Of a stretch of 29,049 nt of DNA, positions 6,591-13,636 are shown piece after piece. The translations under genes were made by a program, and so were the position numbers. A model generated the notes under the pieces. That model was given only the letters and a program-made list of their open reading frames with translations. It searched no databases and was not told the DNA's origin. The DNA is from WTAW01 sp964406575 (GTDB taxonomy: Bacteria; Acidobacteriota; Aminicenantia; Aminicenantales; Aminicenantaceae), in the NCBI GenBank assembly GCA_964406575.1, contig CAYOSH010000042.1, positions 1 to 29,049 of the forward strand. The letters are read 5' to 3'. Numbering within the stretch: the first letter of the stretch is position 1; every line of letters starts with the position of its first letter.

Positions 6591-7307
6591 TCAATAGCTG
6601 AGATAGGAGAACATAGCGGTGAAGTAGCCGGAGATCAGCAGAACCCCCACTATAATCAGAAGGATCCCGCCCACAGTTGTGATGATTCTGAAATACTTCC
6701 GGATGGCCTTAAAATATTCAAAAAATTTGTGGATGAGGATGCCCGCCAAGAAAAACGGAAGCCCCAATCCCAAAGAATATAACACCAGAAGGATTATCCC
6801 CTTGCCCACATTTTGTGTGGTCGCCGCCAATGTCAGGATCGACCCGAGAATCGGCCCCACACACGGCGTCCAGCCAGCCCCAAACGCCATCCCGACGGCG
6901 AACGTGCCTAAAAGGCCAAGACGTTTATTCTTCACCTGGATCTTTCGTTCCCTCTCCAGAAATTTCAGCTTGAAGACACCTGCAAAGTGGAGGCCCAGGA
7001 TTATGACCACGATCCCACCGATAATCTCAAACCATCGGATGTTCTCCTGCAAAAACGTCCCGATAAATGTGGCGGATGCCCCCATTGCAATAAATATGCT
7101 CGAAAAACCGAAGATAAAAAACAGAGAATTCAAAACAACTGTCATGCGGACTTTTTTCAGGTTCTCGTGTTCAGAGAGCTCTTCGAGCGAAACCCCCGTG
7201 ATGAACGCCATATATGAAGGAATGAGCGGCAAAATACACGGCGAGAGAAACGAAATCAATCCAGCCGTAAAGGCAACAAGTAAGCTTATGTTTTCGGATC
7301 CGGGCAT
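6591..7307 (-). CDS. ccdA: CcdA-type thiol-disulfide transmembrane electron carrier
   Basis: About 238 residues with six predicted membrane helices. It carries the two conserved cysteines of the DsbD-beta/CcdA family: C24 in FLSPCILPLIPSY and C149 in GAGWTPCVGPILG. The protein moves reducing equivalents from cytoplasmic thioredoxin to periplasmic acceptors for cytochrome c maturation or disulfide reduction. The neighbouring upstream gene on the same strand encodes its likely partner, a TlpA-like thioredoxin, 128 bp away. Two starts are possible: GTG at 7313 (AAGG, five bases away) and ATG at 7307 (GGAG, five bases away). I list the ATG. No cytochrome maturation genes are present in the window. 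Confidence 0.93.
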   Translation of the reverse strand: MPGSENISLLVAFTAGLISFLSPCILPLIPSYMAFITGVSLEELSEHENLKKVRMTVVLNSLFFIFGFSSIFIAMGASATFIGTFLQENIRWFEIIGGIVVIILGLHFAGVFKLKFLERERKIQVKNKRLGLLGTFAVGMAFGAGWTPCVGPILGSILTLAATTQNVGKGIILLVLYSLGLGLPFFLAGILIHKFFEYFKAIRKYFRIITTVGGILLIIVGVLLISGYFTAMFSYLSY

Positions 7308-7435
7308 TTGCACTCCATCCTTATCAAATATTAAGACGGCACGATTTTATCAAATCATTGATGAGATTGTGAAGTGAGGACCAGTGACAGCCGAATTATT
7401 TCTATATAATCCAACCCAGGAGAACTTCACAACAG

Positions 7436-7924
7436 CTATTTCCCGGAATACTCTTTTAAATAGTGCTCCAGCGTTGCCTTGTCCATGGCCCCGACTTTTT
7501 TCTCTTTGATCATTCCGCTTGGGTCGATCACTATAGTCGTCGGGATGAATTTGCCGGGTTTATAATCGCTGATCATTTCGTTTGTGGCCATGACAATGGG
7601 GTAATTGATTCCATTCTCATCCACAAAATCACGCACCTTATCTGCACTCTTATCTACAGACACTCCAAGAATGACGGCGCCACTATCCTTGTTTTCCTTG
7701 GTAAACTCGATAAAATCAGGAATCTCCTGACGGCAAGGTGGACACCAAGTGGCCCAGAAATTGATAAAAATGACTTTGCCCTTGAGATCTGAGAGTGAGA
7801 TGGACTTACCCGAAAGATCGGTCAAGGTGAAATTTGGGGCTGCATTATCGGCAGCATAAGATAATATTCCGCACGTCATGATGGCAAACGCTAACAGGAC
7901 AACTGATGCGGCGATTCTTTTCAT
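7436..7924 (-). CDS. TlpA/ResA-like periplasmic thioredoxin
   Basis: A 162-residue exported protein: signal peptide (about residues 1-25, cleavage after SYA) followed by a thioredoxin fold of the TlpA/ResA class. The active site is WATWCPPCRQEIP (C61, C64). FINFWATW before it and GKFIPTTIVIDPSG after it, with the cis-proline, are typical. It reduces disulfides in the periplasm, for example apocytochrome c or partner enzymes, using electrons from CcdA encoded just downstream. AGGGAG lies eight bases before the ATG and two TATAAT-like boxes lie further upstream, so the pair may start transcription here. A lipobox is not convincing, so the signal is probably type I. Confidence 0.92.
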   Translation of the reverse strand: MKRIAASVVLLAFAIMTCGILSYAADNAAPNFTLTDLSGKSISLSDLKGKVIFINFWATWCPPCRQEIPDFIEFTKENKDSGAVILGVSVDKSADKVRDFVDENGINYPIVMATNEMISDYKPGKFIPTTIVIDPSGMIKEKKVGAMDKATLEHYLKEYSGK

Positions 7925-8097
7925 AATAATCTCCCTAATCTAACTGTAATTATATTGAATATATAGTAATTATAGTGTTATTCCAATTTTTTTTCAATAG
8001 AATTTTGCACGCCTGTCATTCCGAAATTGAATGGATCATTCCTCTTGGATCCATCTATAAATTAAAGTAAAAAAAACTAAAGTGCTGACAAAAAATA

Positions 8098-8159
8098 CAA
8101 AAAATGTACCCGGTACTTTTTTTAATTACCCCTGGAAAAATGTACCCGGTACTTTTTTA
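8098..8159. repeat. 36-bp-period hairpin doublet abutting the fabH stop
   Basis: Cores GTACCCGGTAC at 8106-8116 and 8142-8152 are 36 bp apart, with spacer TTAATTACCCCTGG. The spacer is the reverse complement of that in the 5681 doublet, so the whole unit is inverted relative to it. The fabH stop codon (8157-8159) touches the outer tract of the second hairpin, which may therefore terminate fabH transcription. Confidence 0.9.
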
Positions 8160-9152
8160 CCAGCGGTAGACGAGGGCGGCCCAGGTGAAGCCGGCGCCGA
8201 AAGCGTCCATCACGATGATATCGCCCTTCTTGAACTTGCCCCCCCTGTAGAGTTCATCTACGCCCACCGGTATCGTTGCCACCGACATATTTCCGTACTT
8301 GTCGACATTCACGAAGACTTTCTCAGGCGGCAGATTGAGGCGCCGTCCCGTTGCGTCTATGATCCTGATGTTCGCCTGATGCGGAACCAAATAATCCACA
8401 TCATCTTTGCTCAACCCGGCCTTCTTCAGCGACTGCACCGCGGCCTCTCCCATACGCTTGACCGCATGCTTGAACACCTCGTTGCCCTTCATAACGAGAT
8501 ATTGAAGGCCTTGATCTATCATTTCATGGGTTATGGGATTCCGCGTACCACCTCCCGGCTGCCACAACAGATCCGCGAGGTTGCCGTCCGCCTTCCAATA
8601 CGACGACAACATGCCCGACTCATCGAAGCTCTCTTCCAGAACGAATGCGCCAGCCCCATCCCCGAATAAAACACAGGTGGCTCGATCCTCCCAATTCGTA
8701 ACTTTGCTCAACATCTCGGGCCCGATTAAAAGAATACGCGTGTTCCTCCCGCTCAATATCAAGCTTTCCGCGATGATCATGCCGTAGAGGAATCCCGTAC
8801 AGCCTGCAGACACATCGAACGCCGGCACATTATCGGCGCCCAATCCCTTCTGGATCCAACATGCTGTCGATGGAAATGGCGTATCCGTCGTATTCGTGGC
8901 CACCAGTATCAGATCGATATCATCAACCGTCAGCCCCGCATCCTCCAGTGCGATCCGGCCCGCCTCGATTCCCAGGTCCGACGTGGCCTGATCGTCAGGA
9001 GCGATCCTCCGCTCCTTGATCCCAGTCCGCGTGACGATCCACTCATCAGATGTGTCAACCATCTTTTCGAGGTCGGCATTGGTCAGCACCTTTTCGGGTG
9101 TGTAGGACCCGATCCCAACAATCTTGATTTTGCGTTTGGTTTTGCCTGCCAT
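8157..9152 (-). CDS. fabH: 3-oxoacyl-ACP synthase III (FabH)
   Basis: The 331-residue protein is a ketoacyl-ACP synthase III, which condenses acetyl-CoA (or another acyl-CoA) with malonyl-ACP to begin fatty acid synthesis. The catalytic triad is visible: C118 in DVSAGCTGFLYG, H258 in LVPHQANIRI and N288 in GNMSVATIP. The last motif has Met where GNTS is usual. DTSDEWIVTRTGIKERRI near the N terminus and FGDGAGAFVLEE are family signatures. I placed the start at 9152, where GGAGA lies a few bases upstream and the protein begins MAGKTKRKIKIVGIG. A longer frame would run into the divergent outer-membrane protein gene. It stands apart from other fab genes. Confidence 0.94.
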   Translation of the reverse strand: MAGKTKRKIKIVGIGSYTPEKVLTNADLEKMVDTSDEWIVTRTGIKERRIAPDDQATSDLGIEAGRIALEDAGLTVDDIDLILVATNTTDTPFPSTACWIQKGLGADNVPAFDVSAGCTGFLYGMIIAESLILSGRNTRILLIGPEMLSKVTNWEDRATCVLFGDGAGAFVLEESFDESGMLSSYWKADGNLADLLWQPGGGTRNPITHEMIDQGLQYLVMKGNEVFKHAVKRMGEAAVQSLKKAGLSKDDVDYLVPHQANIRIIDATGRRLNLPPEKVFVNVDKYGNMSVATIPVGVDELYRGGKFKKGDIIVMDAFGAGFTWAALVYRW

Positions 9153-9194
9153 AATTTCTCCAAAGTCATACTTAATAACACACTTACATGGAAT

Positions 9195-9223
9195 TTGCAA
9201 TAAGGGGGAAAGCGAGCTAGAAT
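9195..9223 (+). promoter_or_regulatory. promoter placing transcription start at or near the ATG
   Basis: TTGCAA (9195-9200), a 17-bp spacer and TAGAAT (9218-9223) match the sigma70 consensus at four and five of six positions. The next gene's ATG (9232) is only eight bases after the -10 box and has no Shine-Dalgarno sequence. The mRNA would be leaderless or nearly so. Confidence 0.55.
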
Positions 9224-9231
9224 TTATAGTC

Positions 9232-10485
9232 ATGCGAAGACGAATAGTATGTGTCCCCTTTGTGCTTTTATCGGTGTTGGCGATTGGAATCCTCTCAGTC
9301 CTCATCGCTGATCCAGGATGGGCTCAAGTCGTGATCGGCCAATATGTGGATGAGGCCCCCGTCAGGAGTTGGAACAACATCGGTGTTCAGACAGCCCCGG
9401 CCGTGGGTTTGGGGGAAACACAGTTTACTCTCGCTCGGGACAGTTCTGTGGCCCTGACAAACCCAGCGCTGCTCAGCAGGCTTCCCAAATTTACGGTGAG
9501 CCTCAATGGGGCTGTAGCACGGGCGACTCTCCTCAAGTATTCGCTCATCAACACCGGCGCTGTGACGACAAACGGCAACGTGAACCTCGGTATCATCGCC
9601 CTGGATTATGCGGGGGCATCGGTCCGTTACAAAGGCTTCACATTGGCGCTGAGCTATGGAATTCTGGAATACTATTATCGGCCCGGAGTGCGGGTGGAGA
9701 ACGAATATGAGGGCCAACCCTATTACACCCTGGAATTCAAACAAGAAGGAGCTTTGCAAACCATCAATTGTGCCCTGGCTTATAAAATCAACGAACGTCT
9801 TTCTTTAGGATTCGGAGCTAACTTCATAAAAGGCGTTCTGGATAAATCGGTGGAGGAGCGGTATTATGTTCCTGAAGTCACGCAGGAGGGCAAGGATTCA
9901 CACGATTATTCCGGTTTTTATATCAATGGGGGGGTCGTTTTTGACGTGTCGGATAAAGTGACGTTGGCAGTCATCTTCCGCACGCCATACACAAAGAAAG
10001 CCAAGAGCGAGAGCCTGATTCGGTATGAATCGCGCTTTATCGAGATCAGGACAGAGGCCCAGGCAGACAACACCTACAAGGAGCCGCTGGCGATCGGATT
10101 GGGGGCGAGTTATAAGCTTTCGAAGAATTTTCTTGTGGCGTCTGACCTGACTTATTTTGATTGGTCGAGCTATGCGGTGAACTATTTTGAAGAGGCTCTG
10201 GACCGTGAGTTCAGGGATGTCGTCAAAGCGAGCGCAGGGGCGGAGTTTTGGGGCACGTTTCAACTCTTCGGGAAGGAGTGGTTTTATCCGCTCAGGGTGG
10301 GATTCAATTATGATCCGCAGCCGATGAAGGATCCGAACATCCTCTATCTCTACCTATCTGTGGGGACAGGCTTTCGCGTGGGGAGATTCTCTCTGGATCT
10401 GTCCGGAATGTTCGGGAAAGAGTCCGGCTCAGGGGACAGCCTCAACGCACAAAAGGTCGCTCTCACCCTGGGTTATCGAATATAA
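9232..10485 (+). CDS. outer-membrane beta-barrel protein, FadL/OmpP1-like
   Basis: 417 residues with a long signal peptide (about residues 1-31, ending DPGWA). The mature N terminus has a segment (AVGLGETQFTLARDSSVALTNPALLSRL) resembling the conserved region of the FadL/OMPP1/TodX long-chain fatty acid and hydrocarbon porins. It is followed by many alternating hydrophobic strands with aromatic girdles, and it ends in a typical C-terminal strand (QKVALTLGYRI). FadL relatives import hydrophobic molecules across the outer membrane; the substrate here is unknown. It is divergent from fabH across an 79-bp gap, so coregulation with fatty acid synthesis is possible. The start at 9232 gives an intact signal peptide. 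Confidence 0.75.
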   Translation: MRRRIVCVPFVLLSVLAIGILSVLIADPGWAQVVIGQYVDEAPVRSWNNIGVQTAPAVGLGETQFTLARDSSVALTNPALLSRLPKFTVSLNGAVARATLLKYSLINTGAVTTNGNVNLGIIALDYAGASVRYKGFTLALSYGILEYYYRPGVRVENEYEGQPYYTLEFKQEGALQTINCALAYKINERLSLGFGANFIKGVLDKSVEERYYVPEVTQEGKDSHDYSGFYINGGVVFDVSDKVTLAVIFRTPYTKKAKSESLIRYESRFIEIRTEAQADNTYKEPLAIGLGASYKLSKNFLVASDLTYFDWSSYAVNYFEEALDREFRDVVKASAGAEFWGTFQLFGKEWFYPLRVGFNYDPQPMKDPNILYLYLSVGTGFRVGRFSLDLSGMFGKESGSGDSLNAQKVALTLGYRI

Positions 10486-10496
10486 TTAGAAACGGT

Positions 10497-10558
10497 GCAA
10501 AAATGGAAAAAAGCACCGCGTACATTTTCGCGCATTTTCGCGGTACATTTTCAGGCAT
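10497..10558. repeat. degenerate GTAC-type hairpin repeats
   Basis: On the minus strand the stretch reads AAAATGTACCGCG, then AAAATGCGCG, then AAAATGTACGCGGTGC followed by a T tract. The last resembles the GTACCCGGTAC hairpin with altered inner bases. It fills the gap between the outer-membrane protein gene and the carboxypeptidase. A frame through it would extend the carboxypeptidase artificially. Confidence 0.5.
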
Positions 10559-10587
10559 TTTTTGATGCATCGAATAAGGATTTAGAG

Positions 10588-11814
10588 ATGATAAAGAAAA
10601 TACCACTATTTTCGTTTATTATATGTCTTTTTTTTCTCGGAATATCATCACTCTCAGCCCAAGAATACGGGCAGAACACGATCGTCTGCGTGGACAAAAC
10701 TCCGGACAATGTGGCGATACTCGGCACAATGTGCCTCGACATCTTGATGGATTGGCAGGGCAAAATTTATATCGTCGCCACCCCTGATGATCTCCGCAAA
10801 CTGAGGGATGCCGAGATCTTATATGATGATGAGGAGTCCGATAATCTCCCTTCGCGCGAAGGCCAAAAGCCCATTTCCATCCAGACCTCGATCAATGGGG
10901 CGTTCCATTCATACAGAGAAGTGGAGACAGAACTCTTTGCCCTCGAGCAATCCTATCCCAACCTGGCGCAGGTTCATATTATCGGAAATAGCCTCGAGAT
11001 GCGGAATATTTACGCCATCAAAATCAGCGACAATGTTCAGGCCGAGGAGGAGAACGAGGCTGAAGTCCTTATCACCGGCTGTCACCACGCCAGGGAATGG
11101 ATATCGGTAGAAGTCCCGCTCTATGTGGCCAAACATCTTGTGGAGAACTATGCGGCTGATGCTCACATCCGAAGCCTGGTGGACCAGTGCGAGGTCTGGA
11201 TCGTGCCGCTCCTCAATCCTGATGGATTGGAGTACACCATCCATTTCTACAGGTATTGGCGGAAGAACCTGCGCGATAATGCAAACGGAACCTACGGTGT
11301 CGACCCAAACAGAAACTATGACTACATGTGGGGCTACGACAATGACGGATCGAGCCCCTTCACATTCTCTTATGTGTACCGAGGACCGACTCCCTTTTCC
11401 GAGCGCGAGAGTCAAGCCATCAGAGACCTTTTCGCCCAGAGAGATTTTCAAGTTTTTATCAGCTATCACAATTACTCCCAGGTGATCATTTATCCGTGGG
11501 GATATACCCATGAACCATCGCCAATTGATTCATTGCTCGAGGAGATGGCCGGAGAGATGGCCGCGCGGATAGAGGCTGTGAGCGGCCGTGTTTATGAATA
11601 CGGCCAGGCAGGGAATCAGCTCTATGTGACCAATGGGGGTGCCACAGACTGGGCTTTGGGAGTCTATGGGATTCCTGCGTTCACGATAGAGCTTCCTCCG
11701 GTGGATCAGGTCTACGGCGGCTTTTACAATCCCGAGGAAGACATCCAATCGATCGTCCGGGAAAACATCCCCGCAATGCTTTACGTCATCGAATGGGCGA
11801 TTGCAAATAGGTAG
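10588..11814 (+). CDS. secreted M14-family zinc carboxypeptidase
   Basis: A 408-residue exported peptidase. A signal peptide (residues 1-24, ending SLSA) and a short pro-region lead to an M14 domain. Zinc ligands are H167 and E170 in GCHHAREWISVE and H294 in ISYHNYSQ. Substrate-binding residues lie in LLNPDGLEYT, RYWRKNLRDN and VDPNRNYDYMWG, and the catalytic glutamate is E368 in AFTIELPP. It removes C-terminal amino acids from peptides outside the cytoplasm, which suits a peptide-using lifestyle. ATG at 10588 is preferred: it begins the signal peptide and follows AAGGA. The longer upstream frame reads through repeat DNA. Confidence 0.93.
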   Translation: MIKKIPLFSFIICLFFLGISSLSAQEYGQNTIVCVDKTPDNVAILGTMCLDILMDWQGKIYIVATPDDLRKLRDAEILYDDEESDNLPSREGQKPISIQTSINGAFHSYREVETELFALEQSYPNLAQVHIIGNSLEMRNIYAIKISDNVQAEEENEAEVLITGCHHAREWISVEVPLYVAKHLVENYAADAHIRSLVDQCEVWIVPLLNPDGLEYTIHFYRYWRKNLRDNANGTYGVDPNRNYDYMWGYDNDGSSPFTFSYVYRGPTPFSERESQAIRDLFAQRDFQVFISYHNYSQVIIYPWGYTHEPSPIDSLLEEMAGEMAARIEAVSGRVYEYGQAGNQLYVTNGGATDWALGVYGIPAFTIELPPVDQVYGGFYNPEEDIQSIVRENIPAMLYVIEWAIANR

Positions 11815-11818
11815 CTGT

Positions 11819-11842
11819 AAAAAAGGGGACCGTCACCTTTAA
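11819..11842. terminator. hairpin between convergent genes, likely bidirectional terminator
   Basis: An A tract, GGGGACCGTCACC (11825-11837) and a TTTAAATT tract make a hairpin of the same family as 1334 and 4101. It lies 11 bp after the carboxypeptidase stop and 11 bp from the stop of the convergent coiled-coil gene, where a shared terminator would be expected. Confidence 0.55.
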
Positions 11843-11848
11843 ATTCTT

Positions 11849-12892
11849 TTAATCGAGGGCCTGGATCTGCTTCTCGATCTCGCTGATGCGTAACGTCAGC
11901 CGGTCTATCTGGCTGTAAAACACATCCAGCTCACCATGGTTGACTCTTTCCATCTCCACAAAGGCGCCATAATTTTCAAACAGAGGCTCCCTCTCTCTAG
12001 CCACCTTCTGAACCCTCTCACTCACTCGGCTCTTATTCTTTTCACACTCCTTGATCTCTTTCTCGTATTCTTTGATCTGATGCCTATTATCCTGCTCGAT
12101 TTTTTTGATCTCTTTTTCGATCCTCTCTATCGCCTTCTCGTGCTCTTTTCTCTGCTGCTCAAGCTCCCCCTTATCTCTGACCATTGCCTTGATCTCATTA
12201 TCGATCGATTCCCGAGGTGCGCTCATCTTGTCGAGCTTCTCCTCAATTCCCTGAACATCGGCCTTTTTTTCGTCGTCCCATTCCATACCATTTTCTTCAA
12301 GCTCGCGCAGCTCCTTTTTTATGGAATCCACGGTTTTTGTCGCCAGGATCAATTCCTGCTGCTTTTTGATGATCTCGGTTTCGATCTCCTTTTCTTTGAT
12401 CTTGACATTCAGGAGCTTCTCCGCATGAGGGAACTTCTCTTCCTCTATCTCGCTCAAACGGAGATTGAACTTTTTGGTGTTCTCATCAAGGCTTGTTTTC
12501 AAAAACGAGATTTTTGTATTGATCTCTTCCAGTTCCTTCACCAGATTCAGATTTTTCTCATCAAGATATTGGAGCTCACGAAAGACTTTTTTTCCGTTTT
12601 TGATCTCGATCTTCCTTTCCCAAGCCGTTTGGCCGAGTTCTTTGATCAAACGGTCCTTTCTCTTCTTCTCGCGCGCCATACGTTTTTGATGCCGGAGCCG
12701 GATCAGTCTCTTTCGTGTCCGGAAAAAGAATTCATCCATCTTCCGGCGCAGCTCTTTGTCTCTTAGAAAAATGAATGCAAGGAGGAGAAGGATAAAACTG
12801 ATAAGCAACCAAAAGGTCCAGTAAGGCAGTCCCTCCTTAGCAATCGCAGTGGATGCCTGCAGGGAAAACATCACAGAAAAAAAATCTTTCAT
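11849..12892 (-). CDS. membrane-anchored long coiled-coil protein
   Basis: 347 residues with one membrane helix near the N terminus (about 23-43, WTFWLLISFILLLLAFIFL), a basic stretch, and then nearly 290 residues of Glu/Lys-rich heptads that form a long coiled coil. No enzymatic motif is visible. It could be a structural, tethering or division-related protein; I cannot assign a function. A promoter (TTGACA, 17 bp, CAGAAT) overlaps the codons of a longer frame that opens at 12943, so the true start is more likely ATG at 12892, with ATG at 12871 as an alternative. No clear Shine-Dalgarno is present at either site. Confidence 0.75.
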   Translation of the reverse strand: MKDFFSVMFSLQASTAIAKEGLPYWTFWLLISFILLLLAFIFLRDKELRRKMDEFFFRTRKRLIRLRHQKRMAREKKRKDRLIKELGQTAWERKIEIKNGKKVFRELQYLDEKNLNLVKELEEINTKISFLKTSLDENTKKFNLRLSEIEEEKFPHAEKLLNVKIKEKEIETEIIKKQQELILATKTVDSIKKELRELEENGMEWDDEKKADVQGIEEKLDKMSAPRESIDNEIKAMVRDKGELEQQRKEHEKAIERIEKEIKKIEQDNRHQIKEYEKEIKECEKNKSRVSERVQKVAREREPLFENYGAFVEMERVNHGELDVFYSQIDRLTLRISEIEKQIQALD

Positions 12893-12914
12893 AATAGTGG
12901 GTCGATTTCCCAAT

Positions 12915-12943
12915 ATTCTGATTTCTTCCATGCTTTTTGTCAA
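12915..12943 (-). promoter_or_regulatory. promoter of the coiled-coil gene
   Basis: Read leftward, a perfect TTGACA (12943-12938), a 17-bp spacer and CAGAAT (12920-12915, four of six) precede the ATG at 12892 by 22 bases. This argues against translation from the upstream TTG at 12943. Confidence 0.55.
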
Positions 12944-13004
12944 GCCCCGGGAATGGAGAAGAAAAGCTAGCCCGTGGCCGCTATTTTCATTAAAATAGGG
13001 AGTT

Positions 13005-13541
13005 ATGAAAAATCCGAAGATGCTGGTGCATGTGTGTTGTGCCCCAGACGCGCTTTACGTGATGAGCCTCCTCCAGAAGGATTACGATGTGAGCGGCTTT
13101 TTCTGCAATCCCAACATCCATCCCGCAGAGGAATATAACCTCAGACTCGAGGAAACACAAAAAGTGGCTCAAACTCTCGGTTTCGACCTGATCGAAGACG
13201 TATACGATCCTGACAATTGGTTCACCCTGACAGAGAAGTTCAAGGAAGAGCCAGAGAAAGGCCGAAGATGTGATGTGTGCTACGCACTCAGGCTCGACCG
13301 GACCGCTCGGAGAGCGGCTGAGGCTGGATTTGAGATATTCACCACAGTGATGAGTCTGAGCCCCTGGAAAAAATCGAAGGTCATGAACCGTATGGGCCGG
13401 ATGTTCGCTCAAAAGTACGGCATCGATTTTCTCGAAGCCGACTTTAAAAAAAAGGACGGATTTAAAAAAAGCGTCGCCTTGAGCCAAACACACGCCATTT
13501 ACAGGCAGGTCTACTGCGGATGTGTCTATTCGAAGCGTTGA
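13005..13541 (+). CDS. queH: epoxyqueuosine reductase QueH (DUF208 family)
   Basis: A 178-residue QueH, the non-cobalamin enzyme that reduces epoxyqueuosine to queuosine in the wobble position of certain tRNAs. Conserved features are LVHVCCAPD (C11, C12), a FFCNPNIHP motif, RRCDVCYALRL (C89, C92) and a C-terminal CGC (C171, C173). The cysteines bind a [4Fe-4S] cluster and a second iron. AGGGAG lies just before the ATG. The gene is divergent from the coiled-coil gene. No other queuosine genes occur in the window. Identification is secure from motif pattern and length. Confidence 0.95.
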   Translation: MKNPKMLVHVCCAPDALYVMSLLQKDYDVSGFFCNPNIHPAEEYNLRLEETQKVAQTLGFDLIEDVYDPDNWFTLTEKFKEEPEKGRRCDVCYALRLDRTARRAAEAGFEIFTTVMSLSPWKKSKVMNRMGRMFAQKYGIDFLEADFKKKDGFKKSVALSQTHAIYRQVYCGCVYSKR

Positions 13542-13543
13542 AC

Positions 13544-13572
13544 AAAAAAGTACGGAAAAAAGTACCGGGAAG
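13544..13572. repeat. degenerate GTAC-type hairpin after queH
   Basis: On the minus strand CTTCCCGGTACTTTTTT is followed by CCGTACTTTTTT, matching the right half of the GTACCCGGTAC hairpin twice. Only three bases separate it from the queH stop. The remaining gap to hypF is AT-rich. Confidence 0.5.
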
Positions 13573-13636
13573 ATTTATTAGAAATTTTTAGAAAAAAAAT
13601 TTCAGGTTTCTTTTTTTGCATATATGTAAAAATGAC

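Noticed and set aside
8082..8669. 195-codon rightward frame over the 3' end of fabH
   Set aside because: It begins in the GTAC doublet (giving NVPGTFF-type peptides) and then runs antisense to fabH, which has all catalytic residues.
12893..12943. Coiled-coil protein start at TTG 12943
   Set aside because: That TTG is the first base set of a perfect TTGACA -35 box, and the N-terminal residues it would add resemble no known signal.
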